DNA of 64,000 bases from JARRPM01 sp963792815 (GCA_963792815.1 CAWBXR010000012.1:434001-498000); one strand, 5' to 3'. Positions 45,477 to 55,098 are shown, numbered from the stretch's first letter. Numbers and translations: made by a program. Notes: a model not told the origin generated them from the sequence alone.

Positions 45477-45511
45477 TCATTTATTATCGTTCTTTTTATG
45501 AGAACGCTTAT

Positions 45512-46426
45512 ATGAGGCAGCTTAACTTCCATCATCTTTACTATTTCTGGGTGGTCGCCAAGGAGGGCCATCTGACCCGCGCCGCACAGCAACTGCATGT
45601 ATCCCAGTCCGCCCTGTCATCACAGATCCGTCAACTGCAGGATCAACTGGGGCACGAACTATTCACCCGCGATGGTCGATCCCTGCGCCTGACCGAGATA
45701 GGCCACCTGGTGCTGGAGTATGCCGAGAGCATTTTCAACCTCGGGAGTGAGCTGCTGGCCCTGACCGAAAGCGGTGAGCTGCAACGCCTGCAGCGCCTGC
45801 GTATCGGTTCGGTGGCTACCCTGTCGCGCAACTTCCAGGAGAACTTCCTGCGACCGGTGATCGGTGAGGCAGAGGTAAGGCTGGTGATTCGCTCGGCCAG
45901 CCTCGAGGAACTCCTGGAACAGCTGCGGGTGCACAAACTGGACCTGGTGCTCTCCAACCGCGCGGTGGCCGCGGACAGCTCGACTCCCTGGCGCTGCCAG
46001 CAAATCGCCGAGCAGAGCGTCTGTATCGTCGGGCCTCCCGGCAAACCGGCGAAGCAATTCCGCTTTCCCGAGGATCTTGAGCGACTGCCCCTGCTGCTGC
46101 CGGGACCCAGCAGCGACATCCGCAGCCAGTTTGACTTGCTCTGCGAGGAACACGGCATCGAGGTCGACCCATACGCCGAGGTGGACGACATGGCCATGCT
46201 GCGCCTGCTTGCGCGCGACTCGGGGGGGGCTGCAATCGTGCCGGAGGTCGTGGTGCAGGATGAGTTGCAAAGCGGAGTATTGCAGAAGTACTGTGTGCTG
46301 CCGAACGTGGCCGAACGTTTTTACGCCATCACCGCCAAGCGTCACTTTGAACTCGTGGCGCTTAAAACCCTGCTGGAAAAGTCACAGGAAAGCCTGCAGT
46401 CTTACCGCCGGGAAACTCCCCGCTAA
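45512..46426 (+). CDS. LysR family transcriptional regulator (NhaR-like)
   Basis: A 304-residue regulator starting at ATG 45512 (MRQLNFHHLYYFWVVAKEG); an upstream extension to 45461 encodes an improbable Tyr-rich leader. The helix-turn-helix is GHLTRAAQQLHVSQSALSSQ (about 19-38). The substrate-binding domain spans about 95-295. The N-terminal NFHHLYYFWVV is characteristic of the NhaR branch, whose E. coli member responds to sodium. Divergence from dabB suggests control of the carbon-uptake operon. A link between ion status and DAB pumping is attractive but inferred. Confidence 0.88.
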   Translation: MRQLNFHHLYYFWVVAKEGHLTRAAQQLHVSQSALSSQIRQLQDQLGHELFTRDGRSLRLTEIGHLVLEYAESIFNLGSELLALTESGELQRLQRLRIGSVATLSRNFQENFLRPVIGEAEVRLVIRSASLEELLEQLRVHKLDLVLSNRAVAADSSTPWRCQQIAEQSVCIVGPPGKPAKQFRFPEDLERLPLLLPGPSSDIRSQFDLLCEEHGIEVDPYAEVDDMAMLRLLARDSGGAAIVPEVVVQDELQSGVLQKYCVLPNVAERFYAITAKRHFELVALKTLLEKSQESLQSYRRETPR

Positions 46427-46543
46427 CCGGACCTGCTAGCCAATACCGGAAAGTGCTGATGGCCGCCATACTTCAGCCCTCGCGCTGATCGATTTGCCGA
46501 TGATATTGAATGGCCAATTCAACTGTGCTATCTATAGCGCCCA

Positions 46544-46846
46544 ATGAATTCGCCACTATCCAACTTCGGTCGCTACTCTCGCCTCGCGCTGCTGCTCTTG
46601 ATGCTCGCGGCGCAGGGTATCGCCGCTGCACATGATATTGGCGACAGCCACTCCCTCGAGTCCGACCTCTGTTCTACCTGTATTATTGGCCACGGCCTGG
46701 GTGCCGGTGTCAGCGTCAGCTACGAAACACCCGCCTTGCGGGTCTACCAGCCGCTGGTTCCGGTCCACTCCATCGCCGCCCCGCAGTCCGCCAGGACAGA
46801 CTGTCACCTTGCCAGAGCCCCACCCCTCTCCTCCCGGAACACCTAA
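46544..46846 (+). CDS. Small secreted protein, DUF2946-like, upstream of the TonB receptor
   Basis: A 100-residue protein with a hydrophobic leader (LALLLLMLAAQGIAAAH) and a CSTCIIGHGLGAG segment (about residue 43) with two cysteines and a histidine, the usual look of DUF2946-type proteins. These often sit beside metal TonB receptors. It precedes the receptor gene by 71 bp. A short hairpin, CGCCAC-ATCG-GTGGCG (46877-46892), lies in between. Possible metal sensing or delivery is inferred. Confidence 0.6.
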   Translation: MNSPLSNFGRYSRLALLLLMLAAQGIAAAHDIGDSHSLESDLCSTCIIGHGLGAGVSVSYETPALRVYQPLVPVHSIAAPQSARTDCHLARAPPLSSRNT

Positions 46847-46917
46847 AACCCGAACTGATCCATTTTTTTGGTTTTGTCGCCACATCGGTGGCGTGTAATC
46901 CATGAGAGAGATTAACC

Positions 46918-49080
46918 ATGTACGTTCCAATCCGCCACGGCGTCGCGGTCGCGCTGTCTGTTTGCCTGTTGCCATCCGAAAGCCTGGCCCAGCCGGCTTC
47001 TACCGCACCGGTTTCACCCGACCATAGCCACGACGCTCTCGAAGAAATCGTTGTCACCGCAAACCCGCTGGGGCGTGCTTCGGATGACCTGTCCCAGTCC
47101 GCTACCGTGCTGCAGGGCGAAGTCCTGCGCCAGCAGCTGGCCAACTCGCTGGGTGAGACCCTGGCCCGCACCCCCGGCGTTGCGAACGCCAGTTTCGGCG
47201 AAAACGTCGGCCGCCCCGTGATCCGGGGATTGCAGGGCACCCGGGTGGGCATCCTGAGCAATAGCATGGCGGTGAGCGACGCATCATCGGTCAGCCAGGA
47301 CCACGCTGTGTCTGTTGAGCCCTTCCTCGCCGACCAGATAGAAGTGCTGCGCGGGCCCTCTACCCTGCTCTACGGCTCCGGCGCCATCGGCGGGGTAGTC
47401 AATATGGTGTCACCCACTATCCCGCAGTCTGTTCCTGAAAATGGCTACAGCGGGCGCGCCACCGCGCAGGGCAATTCGGCTGCGGACGAGGAGTTCGCCG
47501 CAGGGCGGCTGGACCTGGGTAGCGGCGAGTTCGCCCTGCATATCGATGGCTTCCACCGACGCACCGACGATTACGATATCCCGGGCAATGCGAATCTGTA
47601 TCCGGAAGACGAAGATGAAGAAGCCGACCACGAGGACGGACACGAGGAGGACCATGAGCAGGACAGCGGAACCCTCTCCAACAGCTTCCTGAAAAACCAC
47701 GGCTGGACCCTGGGCGGCAGCTGGATCGGGGAACAATGGCTGGTGGGCGCAGCGTATACCGACTACAAGTCCGACTACGGTATTCCCGGCGATGCCCATA
47801 TGCACGCAGAGGAACATGGGGACGAACACGATGGGGATTTCGACGAAGAGCATCAAGAAGGGCACGCTGAGGAAGAGGCCCCGGTCTCGATCGAACTGAA
47901 GTCACAGCGCACCGAGGTCGAGATAGCGGGCCGCGACCCCTTACCCGGCATAGAGCAGGTAAAGGTGCGCTATGTCGATATCCAGTATGAGCACACCGAA
48001 TATGAGGGCAACGAAGTCGGCACCGTGTTCAATAGCGACACCCACAATTCGCGGCTGGAGCTGAAGCACAGCCCATGGGGAATCTGGCAGGGTGTCTTTG
48101 GCTTGCAGTACACCGACCTTGATTTTTCGGCGGTGGGCGCCGAAGCCTTTGTACCGACCTCACACACCGAGACGACCGGCGCGTTCTGGATCGAGCGGGC
48201 CGACCTGGGCGAGTGGCAGCTCGACATGGGGGTGCGCTACGAGGACGTGCAAACCAAAGTGCCAAATACCTTGATAGCAGAGGAAGGCGCAACAGGCCCC
48301 GGCGCGGACGCCGACTTCGCGCCGTTCAGCGCATCCGCGGGCGTAATATGGGAGCTGAACGAGATGATCAACCTCACCTTCAGCGCAGCCCACGCGGAGC
48401 GTGCACCCGGTGTGGATGAGTTATTTGCCAATGGGCCGCATGTCGCAACACAGGTCTTCGAGGTGGGCGATCCCTCGCTGAACAAGGAGACCAACCTGCA
48501 CCTGGAAGGCGGGGTGAGTGTCGCTGTTGGCGGCTTCACCGGCAGTGCGACCATCTATAAAGATAACTTCAATGACTATATCTACCAGTTGAACACAGGA
48601 CGGGAGGAAGACGGGCTGCCGGTGCTGGTATGGCAACAGCAGAATGCGGACTTCATCGGGGCGGAAGCCGAACTGCGTTACGACTTTGAGCCCAACAGGT
48701 TCGGGCACTGGCAGTTGTTCGGCTTCGGGGACATCGTGGACGGGGAGCTGGCAGACAACTCGGACGTGCCGCTGGCACCGCCCAAGCGCATCGGCATGGG
48801 GCTGGATTGGGATCACGCGGGACTGGCCGCTTACGTACTTTGGGTACACGCCTATAAACAGGATAATCTCGCGTCGAGGGAAACGCCGACGCCCGGCTAT
48901 GACCTGCTCAATGCGGAGCTGTCCTATACCGTAACCACCGGCGACCAGCAGGAATTCCAGGTCTATCTGCAGGGCCAGAACCTGCTGGATGAGGACATCC
49001 GTAACAGCACGTCGTACCTGAAGGACTTTGCACCCCAGATAGGCCGCAACGCAATCCTGGGGGTGCGCGCCTTCTTTTAA
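46918..49080 (+). CDS. TonB-dependent receptor, ZnuD-like, with His/Asp/Glu-rich loops
   Basis: A 720-residue outer-membrane receptor. After the signal peptide comes a TonB-box-like EEIVVTANPLGR (about 41) and a plug domain with GRPVIRGLQGTRVGIL and SVEPFLADQIEVLRGPSTLLYGS (split, about 99-145). A 22-stranded barrel follows, ending with IGRNAILGVRAFF, a proper C-terminal Phe. Two loops are extraordinarily rich in His, Asp and Glu: DEDEEADHEDGHEEDHEQD (about 229-250) and HMHAEEHGDEHDGDFDEEH (about 295-315). Such loops occur in zinc receptors (ZnuD). Zinc import is inferred. No Zur box was found by eye. It is adjacent to the zinc-dependent dab genes. Confidence 0.88.
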   Translation: MYVPIRHGVAVALSVCLLPSESLAQPASTAPVSPDHSHDALEEIVVTANPLGRASDDLSQSATVLQGEVLRQQLANSLGETLARTPGVANASFGENVGRPVIRGLQGTRVGILSNSMAVSDASSVSQDHAVSVEPFLADQIEVLRGPSTLLYGSGAIGGVVNMVSPTIPQSVPENGYSGRATAQGNSAADEEFAAGRLDLGSGEFALHIDGFHRRTDDYDIPGNANLYPEDEDEEADHEDGHEEDHEQDSGTLSNSFLKNHGWTLGGSWIGEQWLVGAAYTDYKSDYGIPGDAHMHAEEHGDEHDGDFDEEHQEGHAEEEAPVSIELKSQRTEVEIAGRDPLPGIEQVKVRYVDIQYEHTEYEGNEVGTVFNSDTHNSRLELKHSPWGIWQGVFGLQYTDLDFSAVGAEAFVPTSHTETTGAFWIERADLGEWQLDMGVRYEDVQTKVPNTLIAEEGATGPGADADFAPFSASAGVIWELNEMINLTFSAAHAERAPGVDELFANGPHVATQVFEVGDPSLNKETNLHLEGGVSVAVGGFTGSATIYKDNFNDYIYQLNTGREEDGLPVLVWQQQNADFIGAEAELRYDFEPNRFGHWQLFGFGDIVDGELADNSDVPLAPPKRIGMGLDWDHAGLAAYVLWVHAYKQDNLASRETPTPGYDLLNAELSYTVTTGDQQEFQVYLQGQNLLDEDIRNSTSYLKDFAPQIGRNAILGVRAFF

Positions 49081-49104
49081 GCCGGGGATTTTGTAATTAC
49101 CCGC

Positions 49105-49144
49105 CTCCCCGGGAAGGGTCGTGCAGACCCGTGCGACCGGGGAG
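49105..49144. terminator. Hairpin between convergent receptor and stress-protein genes
   Basis: CTCCCCGG (49105-49112) pairs with CCGGGGAG (49137-49144), enclosing an inner hairpin GGGTC-GTGCA-GACCC. It ends directly at the stress-protein stop and 25 bp after the receptor stop. There is no T-tract, so a classic intrinsic terminator is not certain. Confidence 0.4.
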
Positions 49145-50129
49145 TCAGTCGCCCAGTTTAACCGCCGAGACGAAGCCCGGAGGCTTGATAGCGAGCACGG
49201 AGCAATCCAGGTGATTCAGGATCGTCTCGGCGGTATTGCCGATAATGAAACCCGGAACACCGGTTCGCGCCACCGTCCCCATAACGACAAGGTCCGCGCC
49301 GATGTTTTTGGCCAGTGCCGGAATCTCCTGCCGCGCCCAGCCTTTTACCAGGTGTGTCTTTGGTTCCAGGTAATCCAGTGAAGCCTGTCCCTGGTTGATG
49401 GCAACTTCCGCCAGCAGCGCCTCCAAACTGGCGTTGTGGTGCGCCCTTATCTGGGCGACATGAATGTCGACTTCCTCTTCCGTCTTCTGCACGAACCCGC
49501 TGTGCCGCAAGGCGCTCTCGGATATCGCTTGCCACGCGTGCGCAATATGCAGTTCGGCAAGATCCGCGACCGCGATCGCGCTGGCCCGTTCGAGAATCTC
49601 ATGGTTGAGCGCGCGGCAGGTTTCGATCTCCTGCAGCGCATAGCCATCGCCGACATCGACCGCCGCCAGAATACAGCGATAGGCTTTGGGGGCCCCCGGC
49701 TTGATCAGCCAAACGGGGCAAGGACACTTGCGCAGCAGGTGCATATCGTCACTGCCAAAGAAGCGGTGTGCCCAGTGCTGACTTTCAGGCATCTTGATAA
49801 CCAGGTCATACCCGCCGCGCAGCACCTCCCGGATGATCTCGAGAAACGGCGTGCCCACCAGTATTTTCGTTTCAATCCTGACCCGCTTGCGAAACGGATC
49901 CACGATCGCTTCCAGCTCCCGGCTATGGCTACTCACCATTACTTCCTGAACACTGGCGGAGACCGGACCACTCTCACCCAATCCGATCGCTCGTTGTGAC
50001 AAGACGAGGCGATATCAACCAGGTCAGGCTGGCCTGGTTAGTCTCAGCCAGCGTAATCGGCACGTTCCAGGACGGGCTTGCAATCCTTTCCGACTCCACC
50101 GCGCAAAGTATCTTCAGAAACCGCTTCAT
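49145..50129 (-). pseudogene. uspE: Universal stress protein with tandem Usp domains (UspE-like), 5' end frameshifted
   Basis: The intact part from TTG 50002 encodes 285 residues. It covers the end of the first Usp domain (ILVGTPFLEIIREVLRGGYD) and a complete second domain ending VVMGTVARTGVPGFIIGNTAETIL, with the GxVARTG-x9-GNTA nucleotide motif. The true start appears to be ATG 50129 (MKRFLKILCAVESE). Between them fragments in different frames read DCKPVLERA, ITLAETNQASLT, LVDIA and RLVTTS, then IGLGESG. Several small indels therefore disturb the first 45 codons. The product would be about 327 residues, near E. coli UspE. It converges with the TonB receptor gene. Confidence 0.75.
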
Positions 50130-50457
50130 CACGTTCTCCCAATCCATTACCTCATCAGGATATCGTGAAAATACTGGCTACACCTTGCCCCAGCGCAATC
50201 ATTTCTTTGAAAACCGCTGCTCGAGTCTCGAGCCAGTGAACCTGTGCCCAGCGGCAAAAGCAGAGCATTTCAAACTCTGATTCCGATAGATGCGAAGCAA
50301 CAGGTCTGCAGGGAACCTGGTGCCTGGAGAAAGGAAGGCTAAGCCGGGTGCGAAGTCACCCGCGCGTATCGGTCACGGACCTCGGTGCCTGCTGCATTGC
50401 GGCTTTCACACTTGAGCTGCTAACTGCGGGCCCCGGGTGCTGCGCGGCCCCGGCAGG
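50130..50457. other. Intergenic region upstream of the stress-protein gene
   Basis: About 330 bp between the apparent uspE start and the guaA stop. I see no gene, tRNA or convincing terminator here; short open frames have no family resemblance. Confidence 0.5.
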
Positions 50458-52035
50458 TCACTCCCACTCAATGGTCGCAGGCGGCTTGCTGCTGACGTCA
50501 TAGGTGACCCGCGACACGCCGGAAATCTCATTGATGATCCGGTTCGACACCCGCTCGAGCAGTTCATAGGGCAGGTGCGCCCAGCGCGCGGTCATGAAAT
50601 CGACGGTTTCCACCGCCCGCAGGGCGATCACGTATTCGTAGCGACGGGCATCCCCCACCACGCCGACAGATTTGACCGGCAGGAATACGGCGAAGGCCTG
50701 GCTGGTCTTTTCGTACCAGCCCTCCCTGCGCAGTTCCTCGATGAAAATGGCGTCCGCCAGGCGCAGCAGGTCGGCGTATTCTTTCTTCACCTCGCCGAGG
50801 ATACGCACCCCGAGCCCGGGCCCCGGGAAGGGGTGGCGATATACCATGTCGTAGGGCAGGCCCAGTTCCAGGCCGATCTTGCGCACCTCGTCCTTGAACA
50901 GCTCGCGCAGGGGCTCCACCAGTTCGAGGCTCATATCGTCGGGCAGGCCGCCCACGTTGTGGTGTGACTTGATCACGTGGGCTTTGCCGGTTTTGGCGCC
51001 GGCGGACTCGATGACGTCGGGGTAGATCGTGCCCTGGGCCAGCCACTTGACGTCCTCCAGCCGGGCGGCCTCATCATCGAACACCTCGATGAAGGTGTTG
51101 CCGATGATCTTGCGTTTCTGCTCGGGGTCGGCGACGCCGTGCAACTTGCCCAGGAACAGGTCCTCGCAGTCGCTGCGAATGACCTTCACCCCCATATTGC
51201 GGGCGAACATCTCCATCACCTGCTCACCCTCATGCAGGCGCAACAGGCCGTTGTCGACGAACACGCAGGTGAGCTGGTCGCCGATGGCGCGGTGCAGCAG
51301 GGCGGCCACCACCGAGGAGTCCACCCCCCCGGAAAGACCGAGCAGTACCTTGTCGCCGCCCACCGTGGCGCGCACCCGGTCGATGGCGTCCTCGACGATA
51401 TTGGCCGCGGTCCACAACACCTGGCAGCCGCACAACTCCAGGGCAAAGTGCTCGAAAATACGCCTGCCCTGCAGGGTATGGGTGACCTCCGGGTGAAACT
51501 GGATACCGTAGAAGGGTTCCGTGCGATGGGCCATACCGGCTATCGGGCAGCTCTCGGTGCTGGCGATGAGCTCGAAGTCCCCGGGCAGTTCCACCACCTT
51601 GTCGCCGTGACTCATCCACACGTCCAGCAGGGCGTTGCCCTCGTGGTCAAAGTGGTCGCGGATGTCGTGCAGCAGGCCGTTTTCAGCCACCAGCTTGATC
51701 TGGGCGTAGCCGAATTCGCTGACATGGGAGCCGGCCACCTTGCCGCCGAACTGCTCGGCCATGGTTTGCATGCCGTAGCAGATACCCAGCACCGGGATTC
51801 CCAGCTCGAACACGCAGGCCGGGGCCCGGGGCGAGGCGTCCGCGGCAACCGATTCCGGCCCGCCCGAGAGAATGATGCCCCTGGGGTCGAAGTCGCGAAT
51901 CTCCTGCTCGGACATGTCGTAGGCGCGAATCTCGCTGTAAACACCCACCTCCCGCACACGGCGGGCGATCAGCTGGGTGTACTGGGAGCCGAAATCGAGA
52001 ATAAGGATTTTCTGGGCGTGAATATCTGCGCTCAT
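50458..52035 (-). CDS. guaA: GMP synthase (glutamine-hydrolysing)
   Basis: A 525-residue enzyme converting XMP to GMP with ATP and glutamine. The N-terminal class I amidotransferase has ILSGGPESVAADAS, the nucleophile Cys in LGICYGMQTMAEQFGG (about residue 84) and the His-Glu of GIQFHPEVTHT (about 175). The ATP-pyrophosphatase P-loop is LGLSGGVDSSVVAALL (about 233). The C-terminal dimerisation domain ends with TYDVSSKPPATIEWE, the invariant family end. It is transcribed with guaB, 75 bp downstream of its stop. Confidence 0.96.
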   Translation of the reverse strand: MSADIHAQKILILDFGSQYTQLIARRVREVGVYSEIRAYDMSEQEIRDFDPRGIILSGGPESVAADASPRAPACVFELGIPVLGICYGMQTMAEQFGGKVAGSHVSEFGYAQIKLVAENGLLHDIRDHFDHEGNALLDVWMSHGDKVVELPGDFELIASTESCPIAGMAHRTEPFYGIQFHPEVTHTLQGRRIFEHFALELCGCQVLWTAANIVEDAIDRVRATVGGDKVLLGLSGGVDSSVVAALLHRAIGDQLTCVFVDNGLLRLHEGEQVMEMFARNMGVKVIRSDCEDLFLGKLHGVADPEQKRKIIGNTFIEVFDDEAARLEDVKWLAQGTIYPDVIESAGAKTGKAHVIKSHHNVGGLPDDMSLELVEPLRELFKDEVRKIGLELGLPYDMVYRHPFPGPGLGVRILGEVKKEYADLLRLADAIFIEELRREGWYEKTSQAFAVFLPVKSVGVVGDARRYEYVIALRAVETVDFMTARWAHLPYELLERVSNRIINEISGVSRVTYDVSSKPPATIEWE

Positions 52036-52110
52036 AGCTGTTCCTGGGTTTTGCTACTGTGCAACCCGCCCGGGTTGGGGCGGGCCGGAGGCGACCTGAA
52101 CCGGCAAGCG

Positions 52111-53580
52111 CTAGCGCACCGGGTAGTTCGGCGCCTCTTTGGTGATGGATACATCGTGTACATGGCTCTCGGACATGCCCGCCGAGGTGACCCGCACGAA
52201 CTCAGGCAGGGTCCGCATGGACTCGATATCGGCGCTGCCGGTATAACCCATGGCGGAGCGGACACCGCCCATCAACTGGTGGACGATGGCCGAGACGGGC
52301 CCCTTGTAGGGCACCCTGCCCTCGATGCCCTCGGGCACCAGCTTCTCGGCGCCCTTGCTGGCGTCCTGGAAATAACGGTCGGATGAACCCTGGGTGCGGG
52401 ACATCGCGCCCAGCGAACCCATACCGCGGTAGGCCTTGTAGGTGCGCCCCTGGTAGAGCTCCACCTCGCCGGGTGCCTCCTCGGTACCGGCGAACATGCT
52501 GCCCATCATTACCGAATGGGCGCCGGCTACCAGGGCCTTGGCGATATCCCCGGAAAAGCGGATGCCGCCGTCGGCGATCAGGGGGATGCCGGTGCTCTTG
52601 AGCGCGGCCATCACATTGGCGATGGCGGTAATCTGCGGCACCCCGGTGCCGGTGACGATACGGGTGGTACAGATCGAGCCCGGGCCGATGCCGACCTTGA
52701 CACCGTCCACCCCGGCCTCTGCCAGGGCAATGGCCGCGGCGCCAGTGGCGATATTGCCGCCGATCACCTGTACGGACGGGTAGTCGGCCTTGATCATTCG
52801 CACCCGCTCTATCACGTTGCGCGAGTGGCCGTGGGCGGTATCCACCACCAGCACGTCCACACCGGCCCGCACCAGTGCCTCCACCCTGTCATCGGTGTCC
52901 GGGCTGGTGCCCACCGAGGCGCCGACCCGCAGCTGGCCGTAGGAGTCCTTGCAGGCCAGGGGAAAGCTCTCGGCCTTGTCGAAGTCCTTAACGGTGATCA
53001 TCCCGCACAGGTCGAAGTTGTCGTTCACCACCAGGATCTTCTCGATCCGGTGCTGGTGCAGCAGACGCTGTACTTCCACGGAACTGGCGCCCTCCTTCAC
53101 CGTAACCAGCTTGTCCCGGGGGGTCATGATGGCCGAGACCAGCTTTTCCGGGTTGGTTTCAAAGCGCAGGTCGCGGCGGGTGACGATACCTACCAGGTCC
53201 GGGCCGTTGAGCACCGGCACGCCGGAGATGCCATGGGCACTGGTCAGCTCGATCAACTCGGCCACGGTGGCGGACTGCTGGATGGTGATAGGGTCCTTGA
53301 CCATGCCGCTTTCGAACTTCTTGACCCGGCGCACCTGCTCGGCCTGCTCGGCAATCGTCATACTCTTGTGGATAATGCCGATGCCGCCCTCCTGGGCCAT
53401 GGCGATCGCCAGGCGGTATTCGGTCACGGTATCCATGGCGGCTGATACCAGCGGGATATTCAGCTCGATGCCCCGGGTGAGCCGGGTCTGCAGCGAGACC
53501 TGAGTCGCCACCACCTCGGAGTAGCCCGGCAGCAGCAGGACATCGTCAAATGTGAGGGCTTCTTCGGCGATACGCAGCAT
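52111..53580 (-). CDS. guaB: Inosine-5'-monophosphate dehydrogenase
   Basis: A 489-residue enzyme oxidising IMP to XMP with NAD, the first committed step to GMP. It starts at ATG 53580 (MLRIAEEALTFDDVLLLPG); longer in-frame extensions are antisense to xseA. A pair of CBS domains lies at about 93-205. The active-site loop GIGPGSICTTRIVTG holds catalytic Cys304. The flap and the C-terminal GGVRSAMGYTGSADIESM are conserved. It heads the guaBA operon and is divergent from xseA. Confidence 0.96.
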   Translation of the reverse strand: MLRIAEEALTFDDVLLLPGYSEVVATQVSLQTRLTRGIELNIPLVSAAMDTVTEYRLAIAMAQEGGIGIIHKSMTIAEQAEQVRRVKKFESGMVKDPITIQQSATVAELIELTSAHGISGVPVLNGPDLVGIVTRRDLRFETNPEKLVSAIMTPRDKLVTVKEGASSVEVQRLLHQHRIEKILVVNDNFDLCGMITVKDFDKAESFPLACKDSYGQLRVGASVGTSPDTDDRVEALVRAGVDVLVVDTAHGHSRNVIERVRMIKADYPSVQVIGGNIATGAAAIALAEAGVDGVKVGIGPGSICTTRIVTGTGVPQITAIANVMAALKSTGIPLIADGGIRFSGDIAKALVAGAHSVMMGSMFAGTEEAPGEVELYQGRTYKAYRGMGSLGAMSRTQGSSDRYFQDASKGAEKLVPEGIEGRVPYKGPVSAIVHQLMGGVRSAMGYTGSADIESMRTLPEFVRVTSAGMSESHVHDVSITKEAPNYPVR

Positions 53581-53620
53581 TGGGTTGATCTCCGGCTGGC
53601 GGCATTGAGGTAAACGTGCA

Positions 53621-53650
53621 ATTATAAATCCCCGGCTTAGTCCAGGTAAA
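53621..53650 (-). promoter_or_regulatory. Candidate guaBA promoter
   Basis: On the minus strand TATAAT lies at 53621-53626, about 40 bp before the guaB start, with a weak -35-like TTTACC/TTACCT 17-18 bp upstream. The 93-bp divergent spacer to xseA shows no other strong motif. I could not see a clear PurR operator. Confidence 0.4.
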
Positions 53651-53673
53651 CAAAAGTTCCCGCGGAATACCCC

Positions 53674-55035
53674 TTGTCCAACCCCTTCAACACACAAAGC
53701 CCGCCCCCCAGCCTCACCGTCAGCCAGCTCAATCGCCAGGCGCGGATGCTGCTGGAAAGCCATTTTGACTTCGTCTGGGTCGAGGGGGAAGTGAGCAACT
53801 TCACGGTGCCCTCCTCCGGCCACTGGTACTTCTCGCTGAAGGACGGGGCGGCGCAGGTGCGCTGCGCCATGTTCCGCAACCGCAACCAGCGCCTGCGTTT
53901 CACCCCGGCCAATGGCGACCACATCCGCCTGCGCTGCCGGGTATCCCTGTACGAGGGGCGCGGCGAGTTCCAGCTGATCGTGGAACACCTTGAACAGGCC
54001 GGCGCGGGAGCGCTGCAGGCAGCGTTCGAGAAACTCAAGGCCCGCTTGCTGGCCGAGGGCCTGTTCGACGCGGCCCGCAAAAAACCCCTGCCGGCGAGCG
54101 TCTCCCACCTCGGGGTAGTCACCTCCCCCACCGGCGCTGCCATCCACGACATCCTCACAGTGCTGCGCCGGCGCTGCCCGGGCATCGAGGTATCCCTGTT
54201 CCCGGTCGCCGTGCAGGGCGAGGGAGCCGCCCGGGAGATCGCCGCGGCCATCGCCCGGGCCAACCGCTGGCAACGGGAGGGTAAAATTCAGCTGGATGCA
54301 CTGATCGTCGGTCGCGGCGGCGGCTCCCTCGAGGACCTGTGGGCCTTCAACGAGGAAATCGTCGCCCGGGCGATCGCCGACAGTGAGCTGCCGATTGTCG
54401 CGGCGGTAGGCCACGAGGTGGATTTCAGTATCGCCGACATGGTCGCCGACGCGCGCGCCGCCACCCCCTCCGCCGCCGCCGAACTGCTGAGCCCCGACCA
54501 GCGCGAGTGGCAGCAAAAACTGCAGGCTATCGAAACCAGCCTGGTACGCCTGATAAGGCGCAAGCTCGGCGACGCCGCCCTTGAACTCAGCCACCTGCAG
54601 CGGCGCCTGAAACACCCTGGCGCCCAGTTGCGGGAGCAGTCCCAGCGCCTCGACGAACTGGAACAGCGCCTGGTACTGGCCCAGACCAACCTGCTGCGCC
54701 GCCGCCGCAGCGAACTGGCCCTGCTGGAGAGCCGCCTGCAGGCCAACTCCCCCCTGCCCCGCCTGCGCCAGCTGCAACTGGACCTCCAGCGCCTGCGCCA
54801 GCGCCTGAACGCCGCTACCCAACTGAAACTGCAGCACGCGAGCGAACAACTCGCCCACCTGGCCCAGTTGCTGGACTCGCTAAGCCCCCTGGGCACACTG
54901 CAGCGCGGCTACGCCATCATCACCGACGCCGAGGGCAAGGTCGTCACGGATGCAAGCAAGGTAGCTGTCGGGGATGAACTGCAAGGCCGGCTGGCCAGCG
55001 GTCAGTTGGGGCTGACGGTCAATAAGGTCGACTGA
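53674..55035 (+). CDS. xseA: Exodeoxyribonuclease VII large subunit
   Basis: A 453-residue nuclease subunit acting on single-stranded DNA together with XseB. The N-terminal OB-fold contains FVWVEGEVSNFTVPSSGHWY (about residue 33) and RCRVSLYEGRGEFQL (about 88). The catalytic core has VVTSPTGAAIHDIL (about 150), LIVGRGGGSLEDLWAFNEE (about 210) and VGHEVDFSIADMVADARA (about 248). A long Leu/Arg-rich coiled coil follows (about 280-390). The start is an uncommon TTG at 53674 without a strong ribosome site. It faces the hairpin repeats downstream. Confidence 0.93.
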   Translation: MSNPFNTQSPPPSLTVSQLNRQARMLLESHFDFVWVEGEVSNFTVPSSGHWYFSLKDGAAQVRCAMFRNRNQRLRFTPANGDHIRLRCRVSLYEGRGEFQLIVEHLEQAGAGALQAAFEKLKARLLAEGLFDAARKKPLPASVSHLGVVTSPTGAAIHDILTVLRRRCPGIEVSLFPVAVQGEGAAREIAAAIARANRWQREGKIQLDALIVGRGGGSLEDLWAFNEEIVARAIADSELPIVAAVGHEVDFSIADMVADARAATPSAAAELLSPDQREWQQKLQAIETSLVRLIRRKLGDAALELSHLQRRLKHPGAQLREQSQRLDELEQRLVLAQTNLLRRRRSELALLESRLQANSPLPRLRQLQLDLQRLRQRLNAATQLKLQHASEQLAHLAQLLDSLSPLGTLQRGYAIITDAEGKVVTDASKVAVGDELQGRLASGQLGLTVNKVD

Positions 55036-55098
55036 ACGCTCATCTCGGCAGCGGCGCCGTCAGGCTGCTCGTGCCAGAAGTTTACTGCCTGAAGAAAC

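Noticed and set aside
46877..46892. Zur operator or metal riboswitch before the TonB receptor
   Set aside because: Only a 6-bp hairpin with a 4-nt loop; it does not match a Zur palindrome or a known riboswitch.
53581..54858. Upstream in-frame extension of guaB
   Set aside because: The extension lies antisense to xseA, and IMP dehydrogenases start at the MLRIAEEALTFDD position.
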